Shown here: piece after piece, positions 16,251 to 25,533 of the stretch
Layout of the letters: each line of letters starts with the position of its first letter
Numbering within the stretch: the first letter of the stretch is position 1
Source of the DNA: Gottschalkia acidurici 9a
Lineage (GTDB): Bacteria; Bacillota; Clostridia; Tissierellales; Gottschalkiaceae
Direction of reading: 5' to 3'
Length of the DNA: 64,000 bases
Assembly (NCBI RefSeq): GCF_000299355.1
Contig: NC_018664.1
Span: 1-64,000 of the forward strand
Program-made: the position numbers and the translations under genes
The notes under the pieces: model-generated
The model's input: the letters and a program-made list of their open reading frames with translations, nothing else
Told to the model about the DNA's origin: nothing
The model's database searches: none

Positions 16251-17177
16251 ATGAAAAAAGTATTGGCAATATTATTATCAATGTTAACTTTAATTTCATT
16301 TACTGCTTGTTCAGTAGAAAAGCAAGAATCAAGTGAAAATAAAGAGCAAACTGGAAAATCAGGTAAAGAGGTAGTATTTAGAATTGGAGCAATTCCAGAT
16401 CAAAATGTGTCAGAACTAAATAAAAGTATGGAGACAATGGCTAAATATCTTAGCAAGGAGACAGGTTTAAAAGTAGAGTTTGTCCCATCTGTTGACTATG
16501 CATCACTTGTAACAGGATTTGAAAGAGGTGAAATACAGTTAGTTTGGTTTGGAGGTCTTACAGGGGTACAGGCTAGAGCTGTTGCACCAGGATCAAATGC
16601 AATTGCTCAAAGACCTATAGATGCTGAGTTTCAATCAGTATTCATAGCTCAAAAAGACTTAGATATTGCGAAACTAGAGGATTTAAAAGGAAAAACATTT
16701 ACATTTGGAAGCGAAAGTTCAACTTCAGGATCATTAATGCCTCGTTACTTTTTAACACAATCTGGAGTTGATCCAGATAAAGATTTTGATGGAGCGCCAA
16801 ATTACTCAGGGTCACATGATAAAACTATTAAGCTTGTAGAAACAGGAGCATTCCAAACAGGTGCTCTTAATATTTCTGTATGGAATAAACTAGTTGAAGA
16901 GAAGAAAGTAGATTTAGAAAAAGTTAAAGTTTTTTATACAACACCAGAATACTTTGATTACAACTGGACTATAAATAATGCTGATAATATAGATAAAGTT
17001 TATGGAGAAGGAACTAGAGAGAAGGTAAAAGAAGCTATACTTGCAATGAGTGCAGAAAAAGGTAGCGATCAAGAAGAAATATTGAGATTCTTTCAAACAG
17101 ATAAATTCGTAGAAACTAAAAATGAAAACTATAAAGCAATAGAAGAGGTTGGTAAAAGCTTAGGAATGGTTAAATAA
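16251..17177 (+). CDS. PhnD-like substrate-binding lipoprotein (phosphonate/selenate-type ABC importer)
   Basis: Extracellular solute-binding lipoprotein of about 308 residues. The signal peptide ends in a lipobox (ISFTAC, Cys at about residue 21). The mature part has the PhnD-like fold signatures IGAIPDQNVSELNKSMETMA and GEIQLVWFGGLTGVQARAV, followed by a GSESSTSGSLMPRYFL segment. The IPDQ...LVWFGG pattern reminds me more of the putative selenate subfamily than of true phosphonate PhnD, but this is from memory. Phosphite or phosphonate stays possible. ATG at 16251 follows AAGGAGTG. First gene of a three-gene operon. Confidence 0.82.
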   Translation: MKKVLAILLSMLTLISFTACSVEKQESSENKEQTGKSGKEVVFRIGAIPDQNVSELNKSMETMAKYLSKETGLKVEFVPSVDYASLVTGFERGEIQLVWFGGLTGVQARAVAPGSNAIAQRPIDAEFQSVFIAQKDLDIAKLEDLKGKTFTFGSESSTSGSLMPRYFLTQSGVDPDKDFDGAPNYSGSHDKTIKLVETGAFQTGALNISVWNKLVEEKKVDLEKVKVFYTTPEYFDYNWTINNADNIDKVYGEGTREKVKEAILAMSAEKGSDQEEILRFFQTDKFVETKNENYKAIEEVGKSLGMVK

Positions 17178-17189
17178 TAGGTGAAACTT

Positions 17190-17954
17190 ATGTCGTCAGA
17201 AAATATTTTTGAATTAAATAATATATCAAAAACTTATGATAGAAAAGTAGCATTATCTTCTGTTTCTCTTGTTATAAGGAAATGTGAGACCGTGGCACTA
17301 ATTGGTTCAAGTGGAGCTGGAAAGTCAACATTACTTAATATACTTGCAAATGTAATTTCACCTGACGAAGGTGGTAAATTGCTAATAGATGGACTATCAT
17401 ATTCTCACTATAAGACAGAGAAACAATTAGCTAAAAAAGTGGGAATTATTAGACAGCAGTTTGATCTTGTTGGTCAATTACCAGTGATACATAATGTATT
17501 AGTAGGAAGACTACATGAATGGGGATTTTTTAAATCATTTGTGTCATTATTAATTCCACAAGAAAAAGATCTGGCACTTAAATCGTTAGAAAGGGTAGGT
17601 TTAATAGATAAGGTTTATGATAGAACTTCAAATCTATCAGGAGGAGAACAACAAAGAGTTGCAATGGCAAGACTAATGGTACAAGATCCAAAAGTTATAT
17701 TAGCAGATGAACCAGTATCTGCTCTAGATCCAACACGTGCGGAAGATATTTTATCCATGATTACACAAATAGTTAAAGAAGAGAATAAGACACTCGTGAC
17801 AGTTCTTCATTCAGTAGAATATGCAAAGAAATATTTTGATCGTATAATTGGAATGAGAGAAGGTAAAATTTATTTTGATCTTAGATCAGATGAAATTACA
17901 GATGAGCTTTTGTCAGAACTTTATGATTTGAAGGGGATAGAAGGGAATGAGTAA
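17190..17954 (+). CDS. PhnC-like ABC transporter ATP-binding protein
   Basis: Nucleotide-binding subunit of the importer, about 254 residues. Walker A is GSSGAGKSTLLN, the signature is LSGGEQQRVAMARL, and Walker B is VILADEPVSALDP. The length and the EPVSALDPTRAEDILSMI region match the PhnC group. The ATG at 17190 sits behind GGTGAAA; a GTG at 17181 is a weaker alternative. Its stop overlaps the permease start by eight bases, showing translational coupling. Confidence 0.88.
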   Translation: MSSENIFELNNISKTYDRKVALSSVSLVIRKCETVALIGSSGAGKSTLLNILANVISPDEGGKLLIDGLSYSHYKTEKQLAKKVGIIRQQFDLVGQLPVIHNVLVGRLHEWGFFKSFVSLLIPQEKDLALKSLERVGLIDKVYDRTSNLSGGEQQRVAMARLMVQDPKVILADEPVSALDPTRAEDILSMITQIVKEENKTLVTVLHSVEYAKKYFDRIIGMREGKIYFDLRSDEITDELLSELYDLKGIEGNE

Positions 17955-19578
17955 ACTTAAAATTCCTATTGAAACTCGAAAAAAAACATTTCTAACAATG
18001 GTTCTTATTTCAGCTTTTATATGGAGTTTATTTTCAGTCAGCTGGGGATCTGATCTTATCCATTCAGGAGGAAAAAATGCTATAGCACAAATTATAAGAT
18101 CTTTATTTAATCCTGATTTATCAGAGTATGTAATCAAGTCAGCTTTAATAGCTGCTTGGAGAACCTTAGTTTATGCTATTGCGGGGATGACATTAGCTAT
18201 AATTATAGCTTTTATACTTGGGATATTAGCATCGGGTGTACTTTCAAATAATAGGGTGATTCTTTATATATCTAAAGGAATATTTAGGGGTATATTAGGA
18301 CTTATGAGAGCTATTCATGAACTTGTTTGGGCTTGGTTGTTTGTTGCTGCAATTGGATTGACCCCGTATGCTGCTATATTTGCTATTGCAATTCCATATG
18401 GGGGTATATTAGGGCGTATCTTTGCAGATATACTTAATGATGTTCCACATGAACCTATAGAAGCCTTGAAGTCGTCAGGAGCTTCGAGATTACAAATCTT
18501 ATTTTATACATATTTACCAATAGCTAAAACGGATATGATAAGTTATACAATGTATAGATTTGAATGTGCAGTTCGTTCATCGACAATAATGAGTTTTGTA
18601 GGACTTGGAGGGCTAGGATTTCAAATTCAGCTTGCACTTCAAGATTTAAATTATAGTCAGGCTTGGACGTATATGTTCTTTTTGTTAGTTTTAATAGTAT
18701 TGATAGATTTTTGGAGTAGTTTAATTAGAAAAGACCTAGTGGAAGGAAAATCAAAACTTGATTTTGTTAAACTCTCTCTTATACTACTATCACTACTAAT
18801 AGCTATATCATGGTTATATATATATGTAGTAGAAAAAGCAGATTTTATATCACTATTCTCTGAGAAAAATGCATTTTATGCAAAAAAGTTTATTAAAGGT
18901 ATGATTGGAATTGGAGAAGAAAGCCCAGCTTTTCTGAATATGGAAAGTTGGATAAATATAATGAAACTAACTTACGAAACGGTACAAATGAGCATTATGG
19001 CAATAGGGTTTTCAACAATAGGTATGATATTAACTGTTATACCGGCTTCAAGAAATGTTGCAAATGGTACATTAACTTTAAATAAAAGGTGGTATAGCTG
19101 GATTATATTTTGGATATGTCGTTTTCTTTATTTATTCTCAAGAGCTGTCCCAGAGCTTGTTTGGGCCATGATTATAATATTCATTTTAAAACCAGGTATT
19201 CTTCCAGGAGCAATAGCTTTAGCATTACATAACTTTGGAATACTTGGGAAGCTATGTTCTGAGGTAGTAGAAGATTTAGACCTAAGGCCAATACGGAATT
19301 TATCTTCAAGTGGTGCTGGAACTGGCCAGATTCTTGTATATAGTGTAATACCAACAGTGATGCAAAAGTTTCTAACATTTATACTGTATCGTTGGGAAGT
19401 AATTATTCGTACAACTATAGTAGTAGGATTTATAGGTGCCGGTGGATTAGGTATGGAGTTTAAACTTGCTATGAGCTACTTTAAATATTCAGAAATAACA
19501 CTAATATTAATTTTTTATATGATACTAGTAATATTTGCAGATTTATTATCAGAAGGATCACGCAAATTAGTTGAGTAG
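17947..19578 (+). CDS. Duplicated PhnE-like ABC permease (fused, two halves)
   Basis: Membrane permease of 543 residues, twice the usual PhnE length. Two homologous halves are visible, each with a binding-protein-dependent transport loop: EPIEALKSSGASRLQILFYTYLPI in the first and RPIRNLSSSGAGTGQILVYSVIPT in the second. Each half also has the FVGLGGLG or FIGAGGLG motif. It therefore forms the whole transmembrane channel as one chain. It overlaps the ATPase gene. Fused permeases of this type occur in the phosphonate/selenate-like importers of clostridia. Its stop codon lies inside the following terminator hairpin. Confidence 0.87.
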   Translation: MSKLKIPIETRKKTFLTMVLISAFIWSLFSVSWGSDLIHSGGKNAIAQIIRSLFNPDLSEYVIKSALIAAWRTLVYAIAGMTLAIIIAFILGILASGVLSNNRVILYISKGIFRGILGLMRAIHELVWAWLFVAAIGLTPYAAIFAIAIPYGGILGRIFADILNDVPHEPIEALKSSGASRLQILFYTYLPIAKTDMISYTMYRFECAVRSSTIMSFVGLGGLGFQIQLALQDLNYSQAWTYMFFLLVLIVLIDFWSSLIRKDLVEGKSKLDFVKLSLILLSLLIAISWLYIYVVEKADFISLFSEKNAFYAKKFIKGMIGIGEESPAFLNMESWINIMKLTYETVQMSIMAIGFSTIGMILTVIPASRNVANGTLTLNKRWYSWIIFWICRFLYLFSRAVPELVWAMIIIFILKPGILPGAIALALHNFGILGKLCSEVVEDLDLRPIRNLSSSGAGTGQILVYSVIPTVMQKFLTFILYRWEVIIRTTIVVGFIGAGGLGMEFKLAMSYFKYSEITLILIFYMILVIFADLLSEGSRKLVE

Positions 19579-19609
19579 GAAAGCTATATAGCTTTCCTAC
19601 TTTTTATTT
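19575..19609. terminator. Bidirectional terminator shared by importer and araC-type gene
   Basis: GTAGGAAAGCTATATAGCTTTCCTAC (19575-19600) is a perfect 26-base palindrome followed by TTTTTATTTT on the plus strand. The stop codons of both convergent genes lie inside it. Confidence 0.88.
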
Positions 19610-20280
19610 TCATTATTTCTATAATCTAAGGGACCTACACCAGTATGTTTTTTAAAGATAGTAGAAAAATAGCTTTGGTTCTTAAAACCACATAAATTTG
19701 AAATATATGATAGGGAAAAGTCACAATTAACTAAAAGTTCTTTTGCTTTTAAAACTCTTAAATTATTAACAAATTCAGTAAACCTCATGTTTGTCTTTTT
19801 ATAAAAGAGGCTAGATAAATAGTTTTTAGATATGTGAACTTCTTTTGCTACCATTTCTAAAGTAAGATCTGAATCTAAGTTGTTTTCTATATACTTAATA
19901 GCACTACTTATGAGTTCATTATTACAGTCATAAGGACATGATTTTAGTATTTGTCCAAAACTTCTTATGGCACATTCGCCTACTTTAACAATTCCATTAA
20001 TACAATTCTTACTTTCTATATTTAAGATAAATCTGTTGCAGCTATTTCTTAATTTCATTAGTTTATTATTATCAGAAGTTAATGTTCTACTTAAAGAAAC
20101 TAGAAGACATATAATATGATTCTTTAGAGATCTAATATAGAAATCTCCACTAAGACTTTTAAAATTATTATTAGGAAAGTATTCATTGTATATATTTATA
20201 GCATTGTCTATATTATGTGACTTTAATTCAAGACATATATTATCCTCTATAGCAAATTGATGATACTCTTTACAGCTCAA
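19597..20280 (-). CDS. AraC-family transcriptional regulator
   Basis: 227-residue regulator. The C-terminal AraC/XylS double helix-turn-helix runs from about residue 125: LTLEMVAKEVHISKNYLSSL, then LSYISNLCGFKNQSYFSTIF, ending FKKHTGVGPLDYRN. The N-terminal part has several cysteines (Cys3, Cys16 and others), so metal, redox or ligand sensing is possible but unproven. It is convergent with the oxyanion importer and shares its terminator. It is divergent from the DUF3793 gene, with a Fur-type box between. It may regulate either neighbour. Confidence 0.82.
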   Translation of the reverse strand: MSCKEYHQFAIEDNICLELKSHNIDNAINIYNEYFPNNNFKSLSGDFYIRSLKNHIICLLVSLSRTLTSDNNKLMKLRNSCNRFILNIESKNCINGIVKVGECAIRSFGQILKSCPYDCNNELISSAIKYIENNLDSDLTLEMVAKEVHISKNYLSSLFYKKTNMRFTEFVNNLRVLKAKELLVNCDFSLSYISNLCGFKNQSYFSTIFKKHTGVGPLDYRNNENKK

Positions 20281-20665
20281 GATAAAACCCCTTTCTAAAG
20301 ATCTTCTTCTATATTAAATTTAAAATAAAATTCACTTAAATTAAGTTTTATTTTATAAAAACATTGTATTAATTAAAAAAATAAGGTTAATATTCAAGTA
20401 TAATGTAATGAGAAGATAATGATAATTATTATCATTAATTTAATATATATTATATAACTATAATGATAGAAAATCAAATAATTATTTAAATATAGAGCAA
20501 GACTTAAAATAGATAAGTTTGATATAGTAATCACGAGATAATTAGTTTAAACTTATAAATTTGACTATGGCAATAAATATAACATATGATATAATAAGAA
20601 ATTAAACATACTACTCACATGTGATAAGTATGAAATAATACGAATTGTTGAAGGGTGGTTATAGT
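20281..20665. promoter_or_regulatory. Divergent regulatory region with Fur-box-like palindrome
   Basis: About 385 AT-rich bases between the AraC-type gene and the DUF3793 gene. AATGATAAT-T-ATTATCATT at 20418-20436 is a perfect 9-1-9 palindrome matching the Fur consensus GATAATGATAATCATTATC very closely. It implies iron repression of one or both divergent genes. A likely ribosome binding site, AAGGGTGG, stands before the ATG at 20666. No other gene-like structure was seen. Confidence 0.75.
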
Positions 20666-21316
20666 ATGAGTATTGAAAAGATGAAAGTAGACTTTTTTAG
20701 AAAAATAAATTGTGCAAGTGATCTTGAATATATGAGATGTTTTATAACTTATATGATATCACCAGTTATAACAGGAATTAAACCATCTTCTACAGTATCG
20801 TTAAACAATAATATTAGAAATATGTATAACACGTGGAAAATATATGGTGAGGACTTGTTAAACGAATTTGGATTAGATAGTATTAAGTTAAAAGAATCAT
20901 CTGAAACTGCTATAATATTAATCTATAATAGAAAATTATTAGAAGATCATTTATTAATAGATAAAAATAGAAGTTTTTTATGTAAATTGGGATATGGAGA
21001 AAATTTAAATATAGATCACTGCTTGAATTGCTTAAAAGATAAATTCGCAGATGTAGAATTCCCAGATGAAAGTGGTATATTCCTAGGCATACCTATTGAA
21101 GATGTATTAGGATTCATGAGTAACAAAGATTGCTTATTCTGTGGATACTGGAAAGTATATGATAATTATGATAGGGCACAAAAAGTATTTAGGCTTTATG
21201 ATAATTCTAAAAGAGCAATAATTAGTAGTGTTTTAAGAAATAAAGAGTTAAACTTAGTTCATAAGAATATAAATCATATATATAGAAGTGAGCTATATAC
21301 AGTAGTAAATAGTTAG
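20666..21316 (+). CDS. DUF3793 family protein, probably Fur-regulated
   Basis: 216-residue cytoplasmic protein of the DUF3793 family of anaerobic firmicutes; function unknown. The family pattern is seen in GIFLGIPIEDVLGFMSNKD, then CGYWKVYDNYDRAQKVFRLY. Cysteines occur at HCLNCLKDK and CLFCGYWK. DUF3793 genes often accompany flavodoxin or iron-uptake genes, as I recall, and a Fur-like box upstream fits. ATG at 20666 follows AGGGTGG; a TTG at 20645 is less likely. A strong terminator follows. Confidence 0.8.
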   Translation: MSIEKMKVDFFRKINCASDLEYMRCFITYMISPVITGIKPSSTVSLNNNIRNMYNTWKIYGEDLLNEFGLDSIKLKESSETAIILIYNRKLLEDHLLIDKNRSFLCKLGYGENLNIDHCLNCLKDKFADVEFPDESGIFLGIPIEDVLGFMSNKDCLFCGYWKVYDNYDRAQKVFRLYDNSKRAIISSVLRNKELNLVHKNINHIYRSELYTVVNS

Positions 21317-21345
21317 ATAAATAAACAAATAAACTTCCTTTTTAC

Positions 21346-21374
21346 AAAACCCCAGAATTATTTCTGGGGTTTTA
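21346..21374 (+). terminator. Terminator after DUF3793 gene
   Basis: AAAACCCCAGAA pairs with TTCTGGGGTTTT around TTAT; T-rich on the 3' side and A-rich on the 5' side. Confidence 0.85.
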
Positions 21375-21458
21375 TGCTTTTAAGTTAAAATAGATTGACT
21401 TATAGTTAGATTAATGTAGAACATTAAGTAGGCTTTTTTAGAAGTTTTTATCACACTA

Positions 21459-21513
21459 TTGAATATCTATTTACACTATGGTATATTTTTATTAACAGGT
21501 GACAAGACAGATA
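21459..21513 (+). promoter_or_regulatory. nad operon promoter with candidate NiaR operator
   Basis: TTGAAT (21459-21464) and TATATT (21482-21487) are separated by 17 bases. Just downstream, where transcription would start, is ACAGGTGACAAGACAGATA (21495-21513), which resembles NiaR (YrxA) operators as I remember them (GTGTC/GACA repeats). NiaR is encoded as the fourth gene of this operon, so nicotinate-dependent autoregulation is expected. Confidence 0.62.
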
Positions 21514-21586
21514 CATTTACAGTACAAGAATATAATAAAATATTAAAAGTGATTTATACAAATAAATCATAAGGAAGGAAATGACT

Positions 21587-22504
21587 ATGAATAAACAAGA
21601 AATGATAGAAGAAATAAAAAGATTAAAAAAACAGAAAAATGCGGTTATTTTAGCTCATAATTATCAAATACCAGAAATACAGGATATAGCAGATATAGTA
21701 GGAGATTCTTTAAAATTAAGCCAAGAAGCAGCTAATTCCAATGCTGATATAATAATTCTTAGCGGGGTACACTTTATGGCTGAAAGTGCGAAAATACTAT
21801 CTCCAGAAAAGAAAGTGTTACTTCCTAATATAGACGCAGGATGTCCTATGGCCGATATGATAGATATAGAAAAACTGAGATTATTTAAAGAAAAACATCC
21901 AGAAGCACCAGTAGTTTGTTATGTAAACACATCTGCTGAAGTTAAAGCTGAAAGTGATGTTTGCTGTACTTCTTCAAATGCATTGAAAATAGTTAAAAAC
22001 TTAGATGCTGATAAGGTACTATTTATACCAGATAGAAATCTAGGGGCATTTATAGCAACTCAAATACCAGAAAAAGAAATAGTATGCTTTGATGGGTTCT
22101 GTATTACTCATAATAGAATTGAATTAGAAGAAATAGAAAATGTAAGAAAAGAATATCCAACGGCACTTATATTAGCACATCCAGAATGTGATCCAGAAGT
22201 GGTTAAAAGAGCAGACTTTGTGGGAAGTACTTCACAAATTATAAATTTTGCAAAAGAGTCTGATAATGAAATATTTATAATAGCTACTGAGATGGGAATA
22301 ATGCATAAGCTAGAAAATGATAATAAAGGAACTAATAAAAAATTCTATATGTTATCACCATCATTGATATGTTCAAATATGAAGAAAAATAGGCTAGAGG
22401 ACATATATTATGCTCTGGAAGAAGAGAATTATGAGATAAAAGTAGATGAAGATATAAGACTAAGAGCTATAAAATCTTTAGATAGAATGTTAGAGTTAAG
22501 TTAG
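21587..22504 (+). CDS. nadA: Quinolinate synthase NadA
   Basis: 4Fe-4S enzyme that condenses iminoaspartate with dihydroxyacetone phosphate to quinolinate, the first committed NAD precursor. About 305 residues, the short firmicute/archaeal form. Cluster-binding cysteines are visible in DAGCPMADMI, SDVCCTSSN and HPECDPEV. Substrate-binding segments include ILAHNYQIPEIQDIADIVGDS and FIPDRNLGAF. ATG at 21587 is eight bases after GGAAGG; the ATG at 21581 is too close. First gene of nadA-nadB-nadC-niaR. Confidence 0.96.
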   Translation: MNKQEMIEEIKRLKKQKNAVILAHNYQIPEIQDIADIVGDSLKLSQEAANSNADIIILSGVHFMAESAKILSPEKKVLLPNIDAGCPMADMIDIEKLRLFKEKHPEAPVVCYVNTSAEVKAESDVCCTSSNALKIVKNLDADKVLFIPDRNLGAFIATQIPEKEIVCFDGFCITHNRIELEEIENVRKEYPTALILAHPECDPEVVKRADFVGSTSQIINFAKESDNEIFIIATEMGIMHKLENDNKGTNKKFYMLSPSLICSNMKKNRLEDIYYALEEENYEIKVDEDIRLRAIKSLDRMLELS

Positions 22505-22557
22505 AAAGCTTTTAAGAATCTCGTTAAAATAACTTTAAATAGAATCTAGGTGAAAGT

Positions 22558-24066
22558 GTGAAAAACTGGGATGTTATAATAATAGGTACAGGTATATCAG
22601 GATTATTTACTGCTCTTAATATAGATGAAAAGTTAAAGGTATTAGTTATCACAAAAACTTCTATAGATAGAGGTAATAGTACTTTAGCTCAGGGTGGAAT
22701 AGTGTCGTGTATAAATCCTAAAATTCATTTTGAAGATACATTAAGAGCTGGTGCCTATTATAATAATCAAGAGGTTATAAAAGTTGTAGAAGAAGACAGC
22801 ATTGAAAATATAGAGAAACTGATATCATACGGTGTGAACTTTGATAAAGATGAAAATGGAAATCTAAGATATACAAGAGAAGGTGGACATAGAGATAGAA
22901 CTATACTTTATGCCAAGGACATAACAGGTAAAGAGATAATAAGAACATTAATACGACAAGTTAAAAATAGAAAAAATATAAGTATACTAGAAGACACATT
23001 TATTATTAAAATTATAAAAGAAAATCAAAGTGTAAGTGGAGTAATAACTTTAAATAAAAATAATGGGATAGATATATGTAAGTCTAAACTCATAGTAGTA
23101 TCATCAGGTGGGATTGGACAAGTGTATAAAAACACTACCAATTTAGAGGAGATAACAGGTGATGGTATAGCAATAGCGCATGAATCGGGAGCTAGGATAA
23201 AGGATATGGAGTTTGTACAATTTCATCCTACAGCAATGTATGAAGAGGATAATAATAGAAGATTTTTAATTTCTGAAGCTGTAAGAGGTGAAGGTGCTAT
23301 ACTTAGGAATATAAACGGAGAAGCATTTATGAATAAATATCATGATATGGCTGATTTAGCACCAAGAGATATAGTAGCTAGAAGTATATTTAAAGAAATG
23401 GAGAGTACAAAAACTTCATTTGTGTATTTAGATATAACTCATAAGGATTCTAAATATATAAAAGATAGATTTCCAAATATATATCAAAACTGTTTAGATA
23501 AAGATATAGACATAACCAAGCAATATATACCTGTAGCTCCAGCAGAGCACTATATAATGGGTGGAATAGAAACAGATTTACAAGGAAGAACTAATATAGA
23601 AGGATTATATGCTTGTGGTGAATGTGCATGTACAGGGCTTCATGGCGCTAATAGATTGGCTAGCAATTCATTATTAGAAGGTATAGTATTTGGTAATAGA
23701 GTAGCAAAGGATATAAATAATAATCATGATAATATAAAGGATAGTAAGCGTAAGTTGAATAGTCAAAATGATATAGACCTAACAGAAGAGTATATGAGAC
23801 ATAACAATGTTAACAATAAAATAAATTATAAAGAAATAGAAAAGAGCTTAAAATATACTATGGACAAACATGTCTCAATAGTTAGAAATAAAGGTGGGTT
23901 ATTAAAAGCTTTTAATATGGTAAAAGAGTTAGAAGAATTAATAAATAAAGAAAAGGTACTAGATAAAAAATATTTTGAATTAAAAAATATGATTTCTGTG
24001 TCATTATTAATAATAGAAGGGGCTTTAGGAAGAAGTGAAAGCCTTGGTGCTCATTTTATTATATGA
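22558..24066 (+). CDS. nadB: L-aspartate oxidase NadB
   Basis: FAD enzyme that makes iminoaspartate for NadA; in anaerobes fumarate can be the electron acceptor. 502 residues. The FAD fold starts at IIIGTGISGLFTALN. Active-site segments are EFVQFHPTAMYEE, ISEAVRGEGA, APAEHYIMGGIETD and HGANRLASNSLLEG. The start is GTG at 22558, behind AGGTGAAA. The stop overlaps the ATG proposed as the upstream nadC start, so the genes are tightly coupled. Confidence 0.95.
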   Translation: MKNWDVIIIGTGISGLFTALNIDEKLKVLVITKTSIDRGNSTLAQGGIVSCINPKIHFEDTLRAGAYYNNQEVIKVVEEDSIENIEKLISYGVNFDKDENGNLRYTREGGHRDRTILYAKDITGKEIIRTLIRQVKNRKNISILEDTFIIKIIKENQSVSGVITLNKNNGIDICKSKLIVVSSGGIGQVYKNTTNLEEITGDGIAIAHESGARIKDMEFVQFHPTAMYEEDNNRRFLISEAVRGEGAILRNINGEAFMNKYHDMADLAPRDIVARSIFKEMESTKTSFVYLDITHKDSKYIKDRFPNIYQNCLDKDIDITKQYIPVAPAEHYIMGGIETDLQGRTNIEGLYACGECACTGLHGANRLASNSLLEGIVFGNRVAKDINNNHDNIKDSKRKLNSQNDIDLTEEYMRHNNVNNKINYKEIEKSLKYTMDKHVSIVRNKGGLLKAFNMVKELEELINKEKVLDKKYFELKNMISVSLLIIEGALGRSESLGAHFII

Positions 24067-24086
24067 ACTTGATTGGAGGGATATAT

Positions 24087-24926
24087 TTGTTAGATAAATT
24101 TTTGATAGAAGATATTATTAAGAATGCTCTTAGAGAGGACATGAATGGTGGGGACATAACTAGTGATTATTTAATAGATAAATTATCTATAGGAAAAGGA
24201 ATAATTACATCAAAAGAAGAAGGTATAATATGTGGATTAGATATTGCTGAATTAGTATTCAGTACTTTAGATAGTACATTAACTTTTACTAAATTAAAGA
24301 AAGATGGGGATATGGTAACTAAGGGAGAGGATATAGCTACTATAGAAGGAAGTCTATTTAGTATATTAAAAGGAGAGAGAGTTGCTCTAAACTTTTTACA
24401 AAGGATGTCAGGTATAGCATCAAAATCAAGAATATTCGCTGATAGAGTAAAAGAATATAAAGTAAGAGTAGTTGATACTAGAAAAACAACACCAGGACTT
24501 AGAGTATTTGAAAAATATTCAGTAAAAATAGGTGGATGTTTCAATCATAGGCATAACCTTTCAGATGCAGTAATGATAAAAGATAATCATATAATAGCAG
24601 CAGGTGGAATAAAACAGGCTGTAGAGAAATTAAGAAAAAATATACCTCACACCACAAAAATAGAAGTAGAAGTCAAAAATCTAGAAGAGCTACAAGTAGC
24701 ACTAGACTTAAATACAGACATAATTATGCTTGATAACATGAGTATAGAGAATATGAAAAAAGCAGTTAATATAACAAAAGGAAAAGCTATACTTGAAGCT
24801 TCAGGAAATGTTACAGAAGAAAATGTAATCGAAATCGCTAAAACTGGAGTTGACATCATATCGGTTGGAGCGCTTACTCACTCGGTTAAGAGTTTAGATA
24901 TTAGTTTAAATATATTAAATTTATAG
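24087..24926 (+). CDS. nadC: Nicotinate-nucleotide pyrophosphorylase NadC
   Basis: Converts quinolinate and PRPP to nicotinate mononucleotide. About 279 residues. Signature segments are GERVALNFLQRMSGIAS, VVDTRKTTPGLR, then GGCFNHRHNLSDAVMIKDNHI and VEVEVKNLEE. TTG at 24087 is favoured because GGAGGG lies seven bases upstream and the chain then starts LDKFLIEDIIKNAL; an ATG at 24063 inside nadB would add eight residues but lacks a ribosome binding site. Confidence 0.95.
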   Translation: MLDKFLIEDIIKNALREDMNGGDITSDYLIDKLSIGKGIITSKEEGIICGLDIAELVFSTLDSTLTFTKLKKDGDMVTKGEDIATIEGSLFSILKGERVALNFLQRMSGIASKSRIFADRVKEYKVRVVDTRKTTPGLRVFEKYSVKIGGCFNHRHNLSDAVMIKDNHIIAAGGIKQAVEKLRKNIPHTTKIEVEVKNLEELQVALDLNTDIIMLDNMSIENMKKAVNITKGKAILEASGNVTEENVIEIAKTGVDIISVGALTHSVKSLDISLNILNL

Positions 24927-24945
24927 TAATAAAAGGATGATAGTA

Positions 24946-25437
24946 ATGGCTACAGAAGAAAGAAGAAGAGAAATATCAAATATATTAATTAGTACAGATA
25001 AGCCAATAAAGGGAACAGAACTTGCTAGTAGATTTGATGTTTCTAGACAGGTCATAGTACAGGATATAGCTCTTTTAAGGGCAGAGGGGTTTGATGTTAT
25101 AGCTACTCCTCAAGGATATATAGTACCTAAGTATAACAATAATAAAATACTTAAAACTATAGTTAGTAAACACTTTTCAATAGATGAAGTAGAGGATGAA
25201 CTAGTGACTATGGTAGATTATGGTGCAAAGATAGTAGATGTTATAGTAGAACATCCTATATATGGAGAGATGAGAGGAATACTAGATATAGGATATAAGG
25301 ATGAAGTAAATGAGTTCTTAAAGGAAGTTAAGAATGGAAATGCTGAATTTTTATCTACTCTTACAGATGGAATCCATATTCACACTATAGAGGTTCCTAA
25401 TGAGGAAAGCTTTGCTAAACTAAAAAAGTATTATTAG
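24946..25437 (+). CDS. niaR: NiaR (YrxA) nicotinate-responsive repressor
   Basis: 163-residue repressor of NAD synthesis and niacin uptake genes. The N-terminal winged helix-turn-helix reads TELASRFDVSRQVIVQDIALL. The C-terminal 3H domain has the three conserved histidines in KHFSI, VEHPIYGEMRG and DGIHIHTIEV. It binds nicotinic acid with a metal in studied relatives. ATG at 24946 follows AAAAGGA with good spacing. As last nad gene it would feed back on the operator before nadA. Confidence 0.92.
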   Translation: MATEERRREISNILISTDKPIKGTELASRFDVSRQVIVQDIALLRAEGFDVIATPQGYIVPKYNNNKILKTIVSKHFSIDEVEDELVTMVDYGAKIVDVIVEHPIYGEMRGILDIGYKDEVNEFLKEVKNGNAEFLSTLTDGIHIHTIEVPNEESFAKLKKYY

Positions 25438-25533
25438 AAAAGGGATATTTAGTAGATGATAAATAGTAGACATATAAGGGTGACTACTTTAGAAAAATGA
25501 GATAACAAATAGGAAAAAGGATTGATTTATATT

